Assembly (NCBI GenBank): GCA_002483135.1
Contig: DLHI01000011.1
Span: forward strand, 62,001-126,000
Direction of reading: 5' to 3'
Length of the DNA stretch: 64,000 bases
Source of the DNA: Hyphomonadaceae bacterium UBA7672
GTDB lineage: Bacteria; Pseudomonadota; Alphaproteobacteria; Caulobacterales; Hyphomonadaceae
In this document: positions 50,660-58,904 of the stretch, piece after piece
Layout: the number at the start of each line of letters is the position of its first letter
Numbering within the stretch: the first letter of the stretch is position 1
Program-made: the position numbers and the translations under genes
The notes under the pieces: generated by a model
Told to the model about the DNA's origin: nothing
Databases searched by the model: none
What the model saw: only the letters and a program-made list of their open reading frames with translations

Positions 50660-53178
50660 CAGACAGTCTCCAGGGGTTTTGAAAGGGCGGTTGCAGGCGG
50701 ATCGGCGGGGTCGAGCGCGTCCAGCACCCAGCCGAGCTGGCGCGCCATCAGGAACCGCCGCCAGAAGGGCTGAGCCGATGGCTGGCGCTCGATTGACGTC
50801 ATCAGCGCGCGGATGGCGGGGTCAGCTGCGGCGCAGAAGGCCAACGCAATCGGCCCCAGCGAGAGCTCGAACAGACGGCGGCCGCGCGGGCTCGCATAGT
50901 AATAGTGCCGCTTGCGCTGCGCCGTTGCGATCAGGTCGATCTCGGTCTCGTTGAGACCGAAGCGCTCATAGGCCTGTCGCTGCTGTGGTTCGAACGCGCG
51001 CTCATTGGGAAGATAGATGCGCGTGGGACAGGACTCGATCAGTGCGGGTGCGATGGCGCTCTCCGCGATGTCGGCCAGCGACTGCGTTGCGAACACGACC
51101 GCGACATTCTTCTTCCGGAGCGTCTTCAGCCATTCGCGGATACGGGCGGCAAAGATCGGCGAGTCAAGGAACAGCCAGGCCTCGTCGAGGATCAGCAGTG
51201 TCGGACTGCCGTCGAACCGCTCCTCCAGCCGGTCGAACAGGTGGAGCAGGGCGGGCGCAGCAGCCTTTGGCCGCGCCATGATCTCTTCCATCTCGAACAG
51301 GACGATGTCGGACAGGTTCAGCCGGTCCTCGGCGCCGTCGAACACGCCGCCCATGGCGCCCTCCTGCGTATAAGGCAGGAGCGCCGCCTGGACGGCAGCG
51401 TTCTGCACCAGCAGGCGAAGGCCAGTCAGGTGGCGCTGTTCGGGCGGCGCCGAGCGAAGGCTGCCGAGCGCGGACCAGACAGGCTCCTTGACCTCTGGCG
51501 TATCGGGCAGGCCCTCCTGCGCGAGGATGGTCATCACCCAGCTGAGCGCGTCGGCCCGGCCATTTGGCGTGTCGATGCGGGCAAGCGGCTGAAACGCTGC
51601 AACGCCATCGCCTCCGAGATCGATGGCTATGCCGCCCATGCCGAGGAGGGCGGCGCGCGCCGATCCGCCCTTGTCGAACACGAAGATCTTGGCGCCGGCA
51701 AAGCGCCGCCATTGCAGCGCGAGAAAGGCGAGCAGGACGGATTTGCCCGCGCCGGTCGGTCCGACCACCATGGTGTGGCCGACATCGCCGACATGGAGGT
51801 CGAGCCGGAACGGCGTCGATCCGTCCGTTTGTGCGACGGCCAGAGCCGGCGCGTTGAGGTGACGGTTGCGCGCGTCCCCGGCCCAAGCTGTCGAGAGCGG
51901 TGCGATGTGCGACAGGTTGAGCGTCGACACCATGGGATGCCGGACATTTGCCCAGGCGTGCCCCGCAAGGCTCGACAGCCAGGATTCGACAGCGTTGAGC
52001 GTCTCGGCGACGGTTACGAAGCCGCGGGACGCAATGATCCGCTCCGCCGTGCGCAGCTTCTCATCGGCGTCTTCCGCTGTTGTCCCCATGACAACCAGCG
52101 TCGAGGTCAGGAAGCCGAAGCCGATCAGTTCGGAACCCAGCTCCTGCAAGGCCTCGTCGACCTCCTCCGATTTTGCGATGGCGTCGGGATTGGCGAAGGT
52201 CGCCGCTTCCTTGGTCAGCATCTCCTTGACCAGCGCGCCCATCGACTTGTGCTTGGAAAACCAGAGCCTGCGCCATTTGACGAGTTCGCGCTCCGATTCC
52301 TCGCGATCGAGGCACAGATAGCGGGTCATCCAGCGATAGGTCATCGCGGCGGCGTTGAGATCGTCGAGCACGCCGGGATGGGTGAAGGGCGGGAAGCCCT
52401 TGATCGTGAGCACGCGGAGGTGCTTCGCGCCCAGCATCGGCGCGACACCGCCGACGAGTGGGGCGTCGCACAGCCAGCCATCGAGAAAGGCCGCGCCGCG
52501 AGGCGCCCGTACCTGCGTCGCGCGCGGCGAGACCTGACGCTTGAGGTAAGAGAGGGTTTCGTCATCGCTGAGACGCTGGAACTCCGCGACGATGGCTTCG
52601 AACATGCCGAAGGCCTGGGCGACGCTGCGCTGGAAGCTCTCCAGCGCCTCGCGCGCCACCCGGCGGTCGAGCGCCTCCTTCGGGTCCGGGCGGGCGCGCT
52701 TTGTGTCCTTGCCATGAGACGACGATCGTGCGGGTTTCTTCCCGTCGATTTCGAAGAAGAAGGCGGAGGCCTTGCGGCTCGAGTCCGGTTCCGGCGCCCA
52801 CTGCAGCGTGAGGTGATGAATGGTCTCGAACTGCGTGTCCGTCTGTTCGAACTCCGCGGCGCGCTCCGAATCGATCAGTCGCGATAGGTCATCCTCGAAC
52901 GCACCCGCGGGATAGTCGGTGATCTCGCGGCGGTCAGCCTCGACATAGATGGCCCAGCCGCGGCCAAGGCGGCGGAACACATTGTTGGTGCGCGCCGCGA
53001 AGGAGACCAGCTCCTCCGGCGTCGAAGACCTGACGTCCGGTCCGCGAAACCGCGCCGTCGCCTGGAAGGAGCCGTCCTTGTTGAGGATGACGCCGGGCGC
53101 GACCAGCATCGCCCAGGGAAGATAATCCTCAAGGCGGTTGGGCGTGTGAGCATAAGGCGCGAGAGAGAACATGGTCAC
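50659..53178 (-). CDS. trbE: Conjugal transfer ATPase TrbE (VirB4-like)
   Basis: An 839-residue T4SS ATPase: N-terminal domain (LEDYLPWAMLVAPGVILNKDGSFQATARFRGPD), Walker A VVGPTGAGKSVLLAF, Walker B LLILDEAWLFLD and the arginine/glutamine region ATQSLADIAESAIAPALIESCPTRIYLPN. It drives pilus assembly and substrate transfer. It is intact, with no internal stop. A long plus-strand shadow frame inside it is not coding. Confidence 0.93.
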   Translation of the reverse strand: MTMFSLAPYAHTPNRLEDYLPWAMLVAPGVILNKDGSFQATARFRGPDVRSSTPEELVSFAARTNNVFRRLGRGWAIYVEADRREITDYPAGAFEDDLSRLIDSERAAEFEQTDTQFETIHHLTLQWAPEPDSSRKASAFFFEIDGKKPARSSSHGKDTKRARPDPKEALDRRVAREALESFQRSVAQAFGMFEAIVAEFQRLSDDETLSYLKRQVSPRATQVRAPRGAAFLDGWLCDAPLVGGVAPMLGAKHLRVLTIKGFPPFTHPGVLDDLNAAAMTYRWMTRYLCLDREESERELVKWRRLWFSKHKSMGALVKEMLTKEAATFANPDAIAKSEEVDEALQELGSELIGFGFLTSTLVVMGTTAEDADEKLRTAERIIASRGFVTVAETLNAVESWLSSLAGHAWANVRHPMVSTLNLSHIAPLSTAWAGDARNRHLNAPALAVAQTDGSTPFRLDLHVGDVGHTMVVGPTGAGKSVLLAFLALQWRRFAGAKIFVFDKGGSARAALLGMGGIAIDLGGDGVAAFQPLARIDTPNGRADALSWVMTILAQEGLPDTPEVKEPVWSALGSLRSAPPEQRHLTGLRLLVQNAAVQAALLPYTQEGAMGGVFDGAEDRLNLSDIVLFEMEEIMARPKAAAPALLHLFDRLEERFDGSPTLLILDEAWLFLDSPIFAARIREWLKTLRKKNVAVVFATQSLADIAESAIAPALIESCPTRIYLPNERAFEPQQRQAYERFGLNETEIDLIATAQRKRHYYYASPRGRRLFELSLGPIALAFCAAADPAIRALMTSIERQPSAQPFWRRFLMARQLGWVLDALDPADPPATALSKPLETV

Positions 53179-53217
53179 GATCCATTGCGTGCGGGCGAAT
53201 GAGTGGGCCGGAGCGGT

Positions 53218-53484
53218 CTAGCTTTCGAGCCGATTGGGGATGCGCATGGCGCGCTTCAGCACCTCGACGGCGTCGGGGTCACGGCGGGCGAGGAAGACGC
53301 CGAGCAGGTGCCCCGCGAGCCCCAGGATAATCCCCGGTATGAGCGCACCGGCGAAGGCGACGATCGCCGCCAGCGTGCCATTGAGGATGGCGTAGGATCG
53401 CGGCGCGCCGCCCATGAGGAGGGGAGCGGTGAGCGCGTGCCGGACCGGCGCCAGGAATCCCGGAACATCGCGGGGGTCTCGCAT
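53218..53484 (-). CDS. trbD: Conjugal transfer protein TrbD (VirB3-like)
   Basis: An 88-residue protein with the VirB3 pattern: short N-terminus, RHALTAPLLMGGAPRSYAILNGTLAAIVAFAGALIPGIILGL (one hairpin in the membrane), and a C-terminal RRDPDAVEVLKRAM. AGGAGG lies before the chosen ATG; the longer frame upstream is in trbC. It anchors TrbE at the membrane. Confidence 0.85.
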   Translation of the reverse strand: MRDPRDVPGFLAPVRHALTAPLLMGGAPRSYAILNGTLAAIVAFAGALIPGIILGLAGHLLGVFLARRDPDAVEVLKRAMRIPNRLES

Positions 53485-53494
53485 GGTCTGCCTC

Positions 53495-53839
53495 CTACGG
53501 AATAACCGCGCCGCCGCCGCCCACGAGCGGCAGGAAGAAGCTGGCGGCCGCGAACGCAATCGCGAGCCCGAACAGGATTTGCAGCAGCTTCTTGAAGCCC
53601 TGGCCGACATCGCCGAAGGCCAGCGTCAGGCCGGTCGCCACAATGATCAGGATCGCGACGATCCGCGCGACCGGACCGGTGATCGAATCCATGACGGCTG
53701 TGAGCGGCCCTTCCCACGGCATGCCGCCGCCGCCCGTCGCGGCGTGCGCGGCTCCTGTCATCACCAGGGCGGCGAGGCCCATTGTCGTCACATTGCCTGC
53801 CGCGCGCATCAGCGCACGCGTCATCGTCTGCGGTTTCAT
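53495..53839 (-). CDS. trbC: Conjugal pilin TrbC (VirB2-like)
   Basis: A 114-residue prepilin: signal peptide TTMGLAALVMTGAAHA, then two hydrophobic helices (VARIVAILIIVATGLTLAFG and LLQILFGLAIAFAAASFFLPLV) around a short polar loop GDVGQGFKK, the pilin layout. In related systems the peptide is cyclised. The start overlaps trbB by four bases. Confidence 0.85.
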   Translation of the reverse strand: MKPQTMTRALMRAAGNVTTMGLAALVMTGAAHAATGGGGMPWEGPLTAVMDSITGPVARIVAILIIVATGLTLAFGDVGQGFKKLLQILFGLAIAFAAASFFLPLVGGGGAVIP

Positions 53840-54825
53840 GTGGTGCTCCTGGCTGTTGGGTCATGCGCGTGTCCCCCTCGCGCGGCGGGTTCCTGCGACG
53901 GGAGGGACATGCCCTTCGGCGCATAGATTTCGGGAATGTGCCGGCCGGCGGGCCCGCCGCGTTCGACGAAGACGACAAGGTCGATGGCTTCCGCGATCAA
54001 CGCACGCGGCGGCGTCTCACAGACTTCCATGGTGAGCTGTTCGAGGCGCGCTAGCGCCGCCGGGGCCGAATTGGCGTGGAGGGTCGCGACGCCGCCGGGA
54101 TGACCGGTGTTCCACGCCTTCAGGAGATCCAGCGCCTCGGGTCCGCGCACTTCTCCCACAACGATCCGGTCGGGCCTCAACCGGAGCGTCGAGCGGACCA
54201 GGTCCGAGAGCGAGACCGATCCCTGCTGGGTGCGGAGCGCGACGACATCGTCGGCTGCGCACTGCAGTTCGCGGGTGTCCTCCAGGATGACGACACGCTC
54301 GCCCATCCGGGCGATCTCGTGGAGGAGGGCGTTGGCGAGCGTCGTCTTGCCCGAGCCCGTTCCGCCCGCGACGATGATGTTGGCGCGTGTCCGTACGGCA
54401 CGGCGGAGTTCCTCGCCTTGCTCGGGCGAGGCGATGCCGAGAGCGACATACTCGTCGAGCGTGAAGACGCGGCTGGCAGGTTTGCGGATCGCGAAGCATG
54501 GGCCGCGCGCCACCGGCGGCAGTACCCCCTCGAACCGCTCGCCGCGTGGCGGCAATTCAGCAGAGACGATCGGCCTGTCACGGTTGGCTTCGGCGCCGGT
54601 GAGGGTGGCGACGAGCCGGATGACGCGTTCGGTTTCGGCCGCTTCCAGCCGGTGCGGCGTGGGCACGCGCCCCTTGCCGACCTGTTCAAGCCAGAGCCTT
54701 CCATCCGGATTGGCAATGACCTCGATCGTGTCAGGCGCTTCAAGCATCGCGGCGATGGATGGGCCCAGCGCTGTCGACAGCATGGCGAGGCCGCGCGCGG
54801 GGTCGGTCGTGTTCGGGGAGGTCAT
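53836..54825 (-). CDS. trbB: Conjugal transfer ATPase TrbB (VirB11-like)
   Basis: A 329-residue traffic ATPase: Walker A VAGGTGSGKTTLANAL (about 152-167), Asp box ILEDTREL, Walker B RPDRIVVGEVRGPEAL and His box HPGGVATLHANS. It is a cytoplasmic hexamer that powers pilus assembly and transfer. The start overlaps the ribbon-helix-helix gene by four bases. Confidence 0.92.
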   Translation of the reverse strand: MTSPNTTDPARGLAMLSTALGPSIAAMLEAPDTIEVIANPDGRLWLEQVGKGRVPTPHRLEAAETERVIRLVATLTGAEANRDRPIVSAELPPRGERFEGVLPPVARGPCFAIRKPASRVFTLDEYVALGIASPEQGEELRRAVRTRANIIVAGGTGSGKTTLANALLHEIARMGERVVILEDTRELQCAADDVVALRTQQGSVSLSDLVRSTLRLRPDRIVVGEVRGPEALDLLKAWNTGHPGGVATLHANSAPAALARLEQLTMEVCETPPRALIAEAIDLVVFVERGGPAGRHIPEIYAPKGMSLPSQEPAARGGHAHDPTARSTT

Positions 54826-55268
54826 TCTGCGGACTCCCGCACGGCATGAATTTCGTCTCTGGGCGCCATGAGCTGGCCAAGGGTTTCGCGGCAGACGCTG
54901 CGACCCGCTGCCAGCCGGGCGATGACGATCGACAGGATGTTGCGCAACCGGTCGCTTCCGCGTGCTTCAAGCCTGGGGAGATCGGCTTCCGGTATCTCGG
55001 GCGCGACGCTCAGAGAGAAGCGCGCGGCCTGCGCGGTCAGTTCGAAATGCGTGTCCTGCACTTGACTGATCTGGCGGAGTTGGCGTCCGAACTGGTCCAT
55101 CCGCGCCATCAGGGCCGCGTGTTCGACGTCGCGCCCGGTATTGCCGAGCCGGCGCATGATCGCGTCCTCGATGATGTCGGACATGCTGCGATCATCGATC
55201 GCGGCCACGCGTTTCAACGTCTCGGCAATGTCGGGCGTCACGTAGACGGTGATCTTGGTGCGGGCCAT
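54822..55268 (-). CDS. Ribbon-helix-helix (CopG-type) protein
   Basis: A 148-residue protein with a CopG/MetJ-like N-terminus (KITVYVTPDIAETLKRVAAIDDRSMSDIIEDAIMRRLG) and a longer helical C-terminus. In such modules it lies between traG and trbB, probably as a transcription regulator of the transfer operon. It is coupled to traG and trbB by short gap and overlap. Confidence 0.85.
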   Translation of the reverse strand: MARTKITVYVTPDIAETLKRVAAIDDRSMSDIIEDAIMRRLGNTGRDVEHAALMARMDQFGRQLRQISQVQDTHFELTAQAARFSLSVAPEIPEADLPRLEARGSDRLRNILSIVIARLAAGRSVCRETLGQLMAPRDEIHAVRESAE

Positions 55269-55273
55269 GACGA

Positions 55274-57259
55274 TCAGCGCTCCGTTCCGGTGAACAGGTC
55301 TTCGTCGAGACCGAACTGCAGGCGGACAGGATCGGGCGCATCGATTGCGTGCGCATCGTCGCGATCATCTGGTGTGGGTGGGGCTTGTCCGACGGCTGTA
55401 TCGGCCGGCGCGACAGGTGCGCCGAACTCGAAAGCTTTCTGCTGGGACGAAGCGCCAGCGCGGCGCGGGGTTGGACGCGCGGGCGACTTGGCGGGTTTGG
55501 GCGCGGGCGCAGGTATCGGCGGCGTCACGGGCAGGGCGACGCCATCCCACACGGTCGGAACGCCTGGACCCCGGACTGGCGGGAAGGTCACGGCGGGCCG
55601 GACACGCGATGCGAACGCCGGATTGTCGAAATAGCGAACCTTGCGCGCGCGGATGGGCGGCGATCCGCCAGTAAGGATCAGAGAGTCGGTTGCGGGCAGC
55701 TGCATGACTTCGCCCGGCGTCAGCAGAGAACGCGGGACTTCCTGCCGCGAGACCATGGTATGGCCGAGCCACGGCGCCATGCGGGATCCGGCATAGTTCA
55801 TCTGCGAGCGCGATTCGGTCGTGACGCCCAGCATGTCCGAGATGCGCTTGGCGGTGCGTTCGTCATTGCAGGCGAACGCGACCCGTACATGCGCGTTGTC
55901 GAGGATCGACGAATGCTCGCCATATGCCTGCGAGATCTGGTTCAGGGACTGGGCGACGAGGCAGGCCTTGATCCGGTAGCCGCGGATGTAGGCGAGGGCA
56001 TGCTCGAAGAAGTCTAGCTTTCCAAGTTGCGGGAACTCGTCCAGCATCAACAGCACGCGCCGCCCGGCGCCCTGTTGCCGGGCTGCGACCTCCGTCAGCC
56101 GCTTCAGGATCTGGTTGAGCACCAGGCGCAGCAGCGCCTTCAGCCGCGAAATCTCTTCCGGAGGAATGACGAGGTAGAGCGAGACGGGACGTGCTCCGGT
56201 TATGATGTCCTCGATCGAGAAGTCCGAGACCTCGGTTGCGCGCGCAAGAACAGGATCGCGGTAGAGGACGAGGTAGCCCAGCGCAGTCGAGACGACCCCG
56301 GAGCGCTCCGCCTCCGCCATGTCGAGGAGTTGTCTGGCCCCCGCAGCGACGACCGGATGGGGCAGGCCGTTCTTTATGGACCGGCCAAGCATCTCCTCGA
56401 GCAGGTTCGAGACCGGCCGCTGCGGGTCGGCGAGCAGTTCCGCGACGCGGGCCAGCGTCTTCTGTCGTTCGGCGTAGAGTGTCCACAGCATGACAGCGAC
56501 GAGCAGCTCGAAGGCGCGGAGCTGCCAGTGACTGCGCTCGCGCAAGGCGCCTTCCGGATCGACCAGCATGTCAGCGAGGATCTGGGCGTCGCGAACCTCG
56601 GCATCGCCGCGCCGGATCTGGGTCAGCGGATTGTAGCGATGGGTGCCAGTCTCGGTTGGTGCGAAGCGATAGACGGGTCCGAACGACGCGCGCAGGCCGG
56701 ATGTGACCGTCCAGTTCTCGCCCTTGAGGTCGAGTGCAATATAGGAGTGACGCCAGACGAGGCCGGTCGGCAGTGACACGCCAACGCTCTTGCCTGTGTT
56801 GGTGGGCGCCACGACCAGCACGTGCTCGTCGCCATCATGGCGAAGGATGTGCTTGTTCCAGGCGCCGAGGATGACGCCGTCGCCGCTCGTCAGATGGAGT
56901 CTTTTGACGTCGGCGGCATTGGCCCAGCGCGCAGTGCCATAGGTGTTGGAGTTCCTGGCCTCGCGGGATCGCCAGAGCGAAAAGGCGAATGCCATTGCAA
57001 CAGCGATGGCGACGCCAGAGAGGAAGATCAGTCCCGCGGCTTCGAAAACTTCACGCGCATAGGCGTCAAAGTAATACCACCACAGCAGAAACTTCCACGG
57101 CGCGTAGAGGCGGACGCCCCAGAGCAATGCGTCGGGAGGCCCGAGCTGTGGCTGATAGCCGAGCGCATCCGCCGTCCACTGCGTCGCCACGACGGCGCTG
57201 GCGACGAAGGCGCACAGCACGGCCAGGATCTGGCCCCAGTAGACGCGGCCGGCGCTCAT
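55274..57259 (-). CDS. traG: Type IV coupling protein TraG (VirD4-like)
   Basis: A 661-residue coupling protein: two N-terminal membrane helices, Walker A VVAPTNTGKSVGVSLPTGL, Walker B LLMLDEFPQLG and the conserved FACNDERTAKRIS. It links relaxosome DNA to the Trb channel. The ATG is in an ATGA overlap with a frame that runs back to 57483, so an upstream coupled gene, likely lost, once preceded it. A relaxase gene, normally next to it, is absent in this window. Confidence 0.92.
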   Translation of the reverse strand: MSAGRVYWGQILAVLCAFVASAVVATQWTADALGYQPQLGPPDALLWGVRLYAPWKFLLWWYYFDAYAREVFEAAGLIFLSGVAIAVAMAFAFSLWRSREARNSNTYGTARWANAADVKRLHLTSGDGVILGAWNKHILRHDGDEHVLVVAPTNTGKSVGVSLPTGLVWRHSYIALDLKGENWTVTSGLRASFGPVYRFAPTETGTHRYNPLTQIRRGDAEVRDAQILADMLVDPEGALRERSHWQLRAFELLVAVMLWTLYAERQKTLARVAELLADPQRPVSNLLEEMLGRSIKNGLPHPVVAAGARQLLDMAEAERSGVVSTALGYLVLYRDPVLARATEVSDFSIEDIITGARPVSLYLVIPPEEISRLKALLRLVLNQILKRLTEVAARQQGAGRRVLLMLDEFPQLGKLDFFEHALAYIRGYRIKACLVAQSLNQISQAYGEHSSILDNAHVRVAFACNDERTAKRISDMLGVTTESRSQMNYAGSRMAPWLGHTMVSRQEVPRSLLTPGEVMQLPATDSLILTGGSPPIRARKVRYFDNPAFASRVRPAVTFPPVRGPGVPTVWDGVALPVTPPIPAPAPKPAKSPARPTPRRAGASSQQKAFEFGAPVAPADTAVGQAPPTPDDRDDAHAIDAPDPVRLQFGLDEDLFTGTER

Positions 57260-57554
57260 TGATCGGCCGCCTGCGGTTTGATCACGAGCCAGCCGGTGAA
57301 CACTCCGTGTGTCGTGCGAGGGCGGGAAGGTCTCCTGACGACTGCTCGCCGGCAGCGCGCATCGCTTACGTAAGCGGCGCCCGCAGCGCACCAAAAAGCG
57401 AAGCTGGTCCGGGCCTTGCTTGGATAATGTCTTAACGGGGGGACGGGCCAGCTCATCACACCACTCAGCGAGTTGATGAGCATGGGCTTAGGCGCAAACG
57501 ACGACGGTTCGCTTCACCGTTTTTTGGCTATGGGGTCGCTGAAAAGGAGCGAAC

Positions 57555-57914
57555 GTGGGCGGGGCGAAACTAGACTGGGATCGGCTTAAGGTCTTTCAGA
57601 CTGTGGCTGACACAGGCAGCATCAATGCCGCTGCGAAGGCGTTAAGCCGGAGCTATACCAAAGTGTCGAACGATCTTGCTGAACTTGAGCGCGCGCTGGG
57701 CCACCAGCTGTTCGACCGATCAAACCGTGGCCTCGAATTGACAACCGTTGGCGAAGACATCCTGCGAACAGCACGCAGCATGGCCGATTCCGTTCAGACC
57801 ATTATTGACCGTGCCAACGACAGCGGCCCGGGACAGCTCGTGATCTGCGCGCGCGAGGGCAGTCACCGCCGTTATGGCTTGTCCGATAAGGTCCGCCACC
57901 GGCGATCGACTTAG
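57555..57914 (+). pseudogene. LysR-type regulator, truncated at its 3' end
   Basis: The first ~95 residues are an intact LysR helix-turn-helix and linker (LDWDRLKVFQTVADTGSINAAAKALSRSYTKVSNDLAELERALGHQLFDRS, LELTTVGEDILRTARSM). After PGQLVI, similarity stops and the frame ends without the ~200-residue effector domain. It meets a truncated gene on the opposite strand, so this is a breakpoint. The DNA-binding part could still be made. Confidence 0.75.
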
Positions 57915-58490
57915 ATCCCGAAGTTGTAGTTTGAGGTCTGCCTCCGCTGGTCGCTCAGTGACCATCATACTTTCGACAGTCGCCGCTAGGCGAAGCCGTT
58001 CTAGCGAGGGTGAGGGGGTCTTGAGCTTCTCAAGCAGCTGGCCGTGATTGGCCGCAATAACGTAGACACGTTTGGCGTCGGACTTGGTAATGTCGATAGC
58101 CAGGTCATTCAACAGTACCTCGCTTGTCTCCGCCTGAAGCTCGCTCAAGTCCTTCACAAACACGGCCTCGAGGCCCGAGGATAGCTTTAGCGTTTGGATT
58201 GGATCGCCACCATTCCACACGTCCTCGCTTCCGCCCAAACGAACGAACAATTCACGGCAGTGGTAGGTCTTTCCGTCTCCAGCAGTTCCTGTCAGGAGAT
58301 AGCTATCCGGCGAGGATTTCAGGAAGTTGTCTGACAACTCATCTAGAAACTGCGCTGGAAGTGCTATTGCCTTGATCTTGTGACGCCTCAGCGCTCGACG
58401 AATACTTTCGTCGTACATGTTGTCGTTGGTGGGGATTGGCCCGTAGCTGCGCAGAAAGCGCACCCAAGGATTTCCTGTCTTTGCAGCCAT
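57720..58490 (-). pseudogene. P-loop ATPase, truncated at its 3' end
   Basis: A frame of 256 residues opening MAAKTGNPWVRFLRSYGPIP, then a P-loop LLTGTAGDGKTYHCRELFV (about 65-83). It resembles NTPases of phage-defence or mobile loci with the GTAGDGKT motif, but no exact family could be fixed. The last ~40 residues are simply the antisense of the LysR fragment, so the true end is missing and the junction lies near 57.84 kb. A GGGGGA ribosome site precedes the ATG. Confidence 0.6.
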
Positions 58491-58904
58491 ATTCCCCCCA
58501 GTTCGGCAGCGCAGGGCATTTTATGCCGAAGCGCGTGGTAGACAGAAACAGCGGTTTGGGCAGAGGGGCAACGGGCACCTCCAGATTCGTCGAATATTCG
58601 CCGATCTGTGCGATGATCGCTACGTCTAAATCGCCGAAAGTTTACGCACCAAAGCGCGATCCCTGGAGTCGCAACTGCTGAAGGACTTGTTCGTCAGCGA
58701 CGGAAAAAAATGTTGAATACTCTGAATTGAAAGCGCGGGGCCGCTTGTACCATGTTGTGAGGCTCGTCGGCCACGCGCGGCATTCAAGGGGCGCTACGCT
58801 CTTTGCCCTTGAGCGCCGCGCTGGGTGGCCAACATTCGGAGGAAGGGTCGCGCAAGCGGCCCCGGCTTCGCATTCTGCCGCCGGGAAGCTCTTTGGAGCA
58901 TCCC

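Noticed and set aside
50905..52887. Long plus-strand frame of 660 codons
   Set aside because: It lies fully antisense to the intact trbE gene; such frames arise from GC-rich codon bias and it has no family motif.
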